From: Cyanobacteria bacterium PR.3.49
GTDB lineage: Bacteria; Cyanobacteriota; Vampirovibrionia; Obscuribacterales; Obscuribacteraceae
DNA length: 35,365 nucleotides
Direction of reading: 5' to 3'
NCBI GenBank assembly: GCA_013997645.1
Contig: PNKB01000035.1
Coordinates: forward strand, 1 to 35,365
Below are positions 33,379 to 35,365 of this stretch, in pieces. Made by a program: the position numbers and the translations under genes. The notes beneath the pieces were generated by a model. The model made no database searches and was not told the DNA's origin. It worked only from the letters and a program-made list of their open reading frames with translations. Every line of letters starts with the position of its first letter. The stretch's first letter is position 1.

Positions 33379-35365
33379 ATGAGCGGCAAAGATCAACCAG
33401 CCGAAGTTTTGAAACCTAAGGTTCAGGCTCAGGCAGATGAGCCCAACATAGAGGAAGCCCTTTATAAAGATGCTGTTGCTGATCTAAGTCGTTCAATAAA
33501 GAGTGAAGATGTCACTGGCGGGCTGAAGGCGCTTGATGAAAAGATCTATAAATTGGATCTCGGTCCGGTTGCGGCCGATAGAGTCATCAATGATGTATTT
33601 GCAGAGCTGAAACGAACCGGAGAGTTGCCGGACCTTATCTCTAAGTTTTACGCTGAAAACAAACAGCGTCTCTTTCAAGATGGGAAAACCTATCTTGATA
33701 TAGAATCGCTGGAAAGACGCTTACCCGGTGCCGGCGTGTACGATTTGAACCGTGTCGAGCGCCATGCAGCTGCATTCATTGCAGACAATATAAATACGAT
33801 TTCAGAAGCGAAATACAATATGACCTACTCAGTAGGACAGACTTCTGATGCCGATTTCCCTGCATATGCCAAACAGCAAAGAGAGATGCTCGATCGCTTT
33901 TTGATGGCACAAAAGATCAATAAGCATTTCGGAGCGCAAGATTCATTTAGTGCTCTAGACAGAGCGGATAGCGGTAAAACCGACGGCAGGATCACTACTT
34001 CTGATATCGCTGCTGCTCAAAAATTCAATGCCTGGATGGCTGATTTTGCCCCAGATGCCGCCAGCAAAAAGGTTGCTCAAGAGCGGCAAGAAGTACTTAA
34101 CTATTTGGCGGATAAATTCTACAGCATTCCGGGTTATACAGCAGGTCTGGACAAAACTGAATTGGTTTCATTCACTGCCAGTGAAAAGGATCCGCGCCTA
34201 AATCAAGTGCTCAAAACCGACAGTCGTTTGTTTGTCGGAAATCCCGGTCCGGAAGCGTATCAAGACGCCGTCGCCAAAGGTTACAAAGGCAGCCTTGGTT
34301 CATTCACTACCGAGTTTGTTGACGCCAAGATGAAAGAGGGCATGACGCGTGAAGAAGCAATGCGCGCGCTCAATCAATCTAAAGAGTTGCATGGTTTCAG
34401 AGCCGATGTAATCAAACAGTATTTGACTGCTAATAAAGAAGCTTTAGGTGCTACGAAAAGCGATGAGATCTCGCTTGAAGCTTTGAAGCGCCTGAGAGAA
34501 GTAAGGGCTAACGAAGGCAAACTCCGTGACGTTGCCATTCTCGATACTGCAATCAACCGCTTTGCGACCATTGCCAATGCAGACAAAGAATCATCCTGGG
34601 GCGATGATGTCAAAATCAAATCCGTTGATCTTGATACTTATGCGGCCAGAGAAAAGACCAATCGCGAGAAAGCTGCTCTTTCCGTGAAGATGCATAATCT
34701 CGCTCACGCCAATATCCATGAGCTTTCCGGTGAGTCGACCGAAAAGGCAAAGGGTGACATCAAAGTGCCCTGGTCCAAGATTGAAAGTATGAAAAAGCAC
34801 TACTCGGGAGTCGGACAAGATGCAAACCGATTCACAGCCGAAGAGCGCGCGCATAACAAGCAAATGGCTGAAGTTTGCGATTATTTGATCAAAAACTTCA
34901 AAGGTCAAACAACCGGTCGCGGCGGCAATCCTAACTACACTTTGGATCAGTCGTACAGACAGGCGACGAGACTTGAAACACACACCAAAGACAAATTCGA
35001 TGCGCCCAAAAAGGTAGAACCGCCGGCGCCACCGAAAGTTCAGGTCGAAGCAAAACCTGAAGAACCGCCGGTTACCGAAGCTCCGAAAAAGAAACCGGAA
35101 GGCGAAACTTCGGGTGATGGAGCTCCCGAAACCGAGATAACCGACGAAGAGGTCCAACGAACACTTAACGAAATCACAGCGGAAATATTGCGCTTTGAAC
35201 AGGCCCAGCGTGAAAAGCAACGCGCTGAGGCAGAAGGCAGCGCCGATGAAGATGTGCTCGATGTTTTCAAAGAGCCTGCCGGCAAGCCGGTAGTGCCGCC
35301 GCCAAAAGTCGAAGCTCCCAAGGAGGAAGGCAAAGGAAACGAACCGGCAGCCGAAGAGTCGACCG
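33379..35365 (+). CDS. Large unrecognised protein, 3' end outside the window
   Basis: ATG 33379 follows GGAGG at 7 nt. The frame stays open to the last base (662 codons). I recognise no family. The N-terminus (MSGKDQPAEVLKPK) is polar with no signal peptide. Residues about 25-530 look like helical, charged repeats. One segment, LDRADSGKTDGRITTSD (about residue 194), resembles an EF-hand loop with an insertion. The sequence from about 535 is Pro/Lys/Glu/Val low complexity (EPPAPPKVQVEAKPEE), interrupted by a helical patch (DEEVQRTLNEITAEILRFEQ). It may belong with the EF-hand proteins upstream, which share this style. The gene starts 140 bp after the kinase. Confidence 0.8.
   Translation, partial: MSGKDQPAEVLKPKVQAQADEPNIEEALYKDAVADLSRSIKSEDVTGGLKALDEKIYKLDLGPVAADRVINDVFAELKRTGELPDLISKFYAENKQRLFQDGKTYLDIESLERRLPGAGVYDLNRVERHAAAFIADNINTISEAKYNMTYSVGQTSDADFPAYAKQQREMLDRFLMAQKINKHFGAQDSFSALDRADSGKTDGRITTSDIAAAQKFNAWMADFAPDAASKKVAQERQEVLNYLADKFYSIPGYTAGLDKTELVSFTASEKDPRLNQVLKTDSRLFVGNPGPEAYQDAVAKGYKGSLGSFTTEFVDAKMKEGMTREEAMRALNQSKELHGFRADVIKQYLTANKEALGATKSDEISLEALKRLREVRANEGKLRDVAILDTAINRFATIANADKESSWGDDVKIKSVDLDTYAAREKTNREKAALSVKMHNLAHANIHELSGESTEKAKGDIKVPWSKIESMKKHYSGVGQDANRFTAEERAHNKQMAEVCDYLIKNFKGQTTGRGGNPNYTLDQSYRQATRLETHTKDKFDAPKKVEPPAPPKVQVEAKPEEPPVTEAPKKKPEGETSGDGAPETEITDEEVQRTLNEITAEILRFEQAQREKQRAEAEGSADEDVLDVFKEPAGKPVVPPPKVEAPKEEGKGNEPAAEEST

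Noticed and set aside
1..35365. CRISPR array, insertion sequence, prophage or attachment site
   Set aside because: No regularly spaced direct repeats, transposase, integrase or phage structural genes are visible; repeats present are short and explained by coding or hairpins.

Overview
The window reads as an ordinary bacterial chromosome segment of moderate G+C: Shine-Dalgarno starts, short intergenic gaps, operons on both strands and an encoded-CCA tRNA. No phage, IS element, integrase or CRISPR array is visible. The housekeeping order tig-clpP-clpX-lon, plus several EF-hand proteins, TPR proteins and large low-complexity proteins, resembles a Melainabacteria/Obscuribacterales-type relative of Cyanobacteria. 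That placement is an inference from gene content and was not tested by any search.

Left part (1-12300): the tail of a Gfo/Idh/MocA oxidoreductase, tRNA-Gly(GCC) with a good promoter, a small membrane protein, then the protein-quality block tig (with a His- and Lys-rich tail), clpP, clpX and lon. A catabolic block follows: a GabT-type aminotransferase, an NAD(P)-dependent aldehyde dehydrogenase and an acyl-CoA dehydrogenase, with rho-independent terminators after the second and third genes.

Middle part (12500-21100): a 36-residue membrane mini-protein, a DUF3592-like protein, then three related calcium-binding genes. Two combine LysM with four canonical EF-hand loops. The central one has eight canonical loops, each followed by a second acidic loop of the form NDE-x-GDENDG, and ends in a calpain-type cysteine protease with Cys869, His1035 and Asn1056. 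That gene has a strikingly good Pho-box-like direct repeat placed correctly before a -10 element. I consider this cluster the most interesting part of the window. A dodecin gene follows.

Right part (21190-35365): dxr-upp on the minus strand, a beta-propeller-like lipoprotein, a secreted proline-rich protein, and a four-gene minus-strand operon (an unrecognised 377-residue protein followed by three tandemly duplicated secreted TPR proteins). Divergent from this operon is an OmpR/PhoB-type response regulator overlapping its sensor kinase by 1 nt; the kinase carries a 9-bp repeat expansion in its ATP lid. A large protein with a Pro/Lys/Glu-rich end runs off the right edge. It is open to the last base with no stop.

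Working hypothesis: the EF-hand proteins form a Ca2+-responsive module that may answer to phosphate status. The two-component pair could be its regulator, but nothing in the sequence proves that link.
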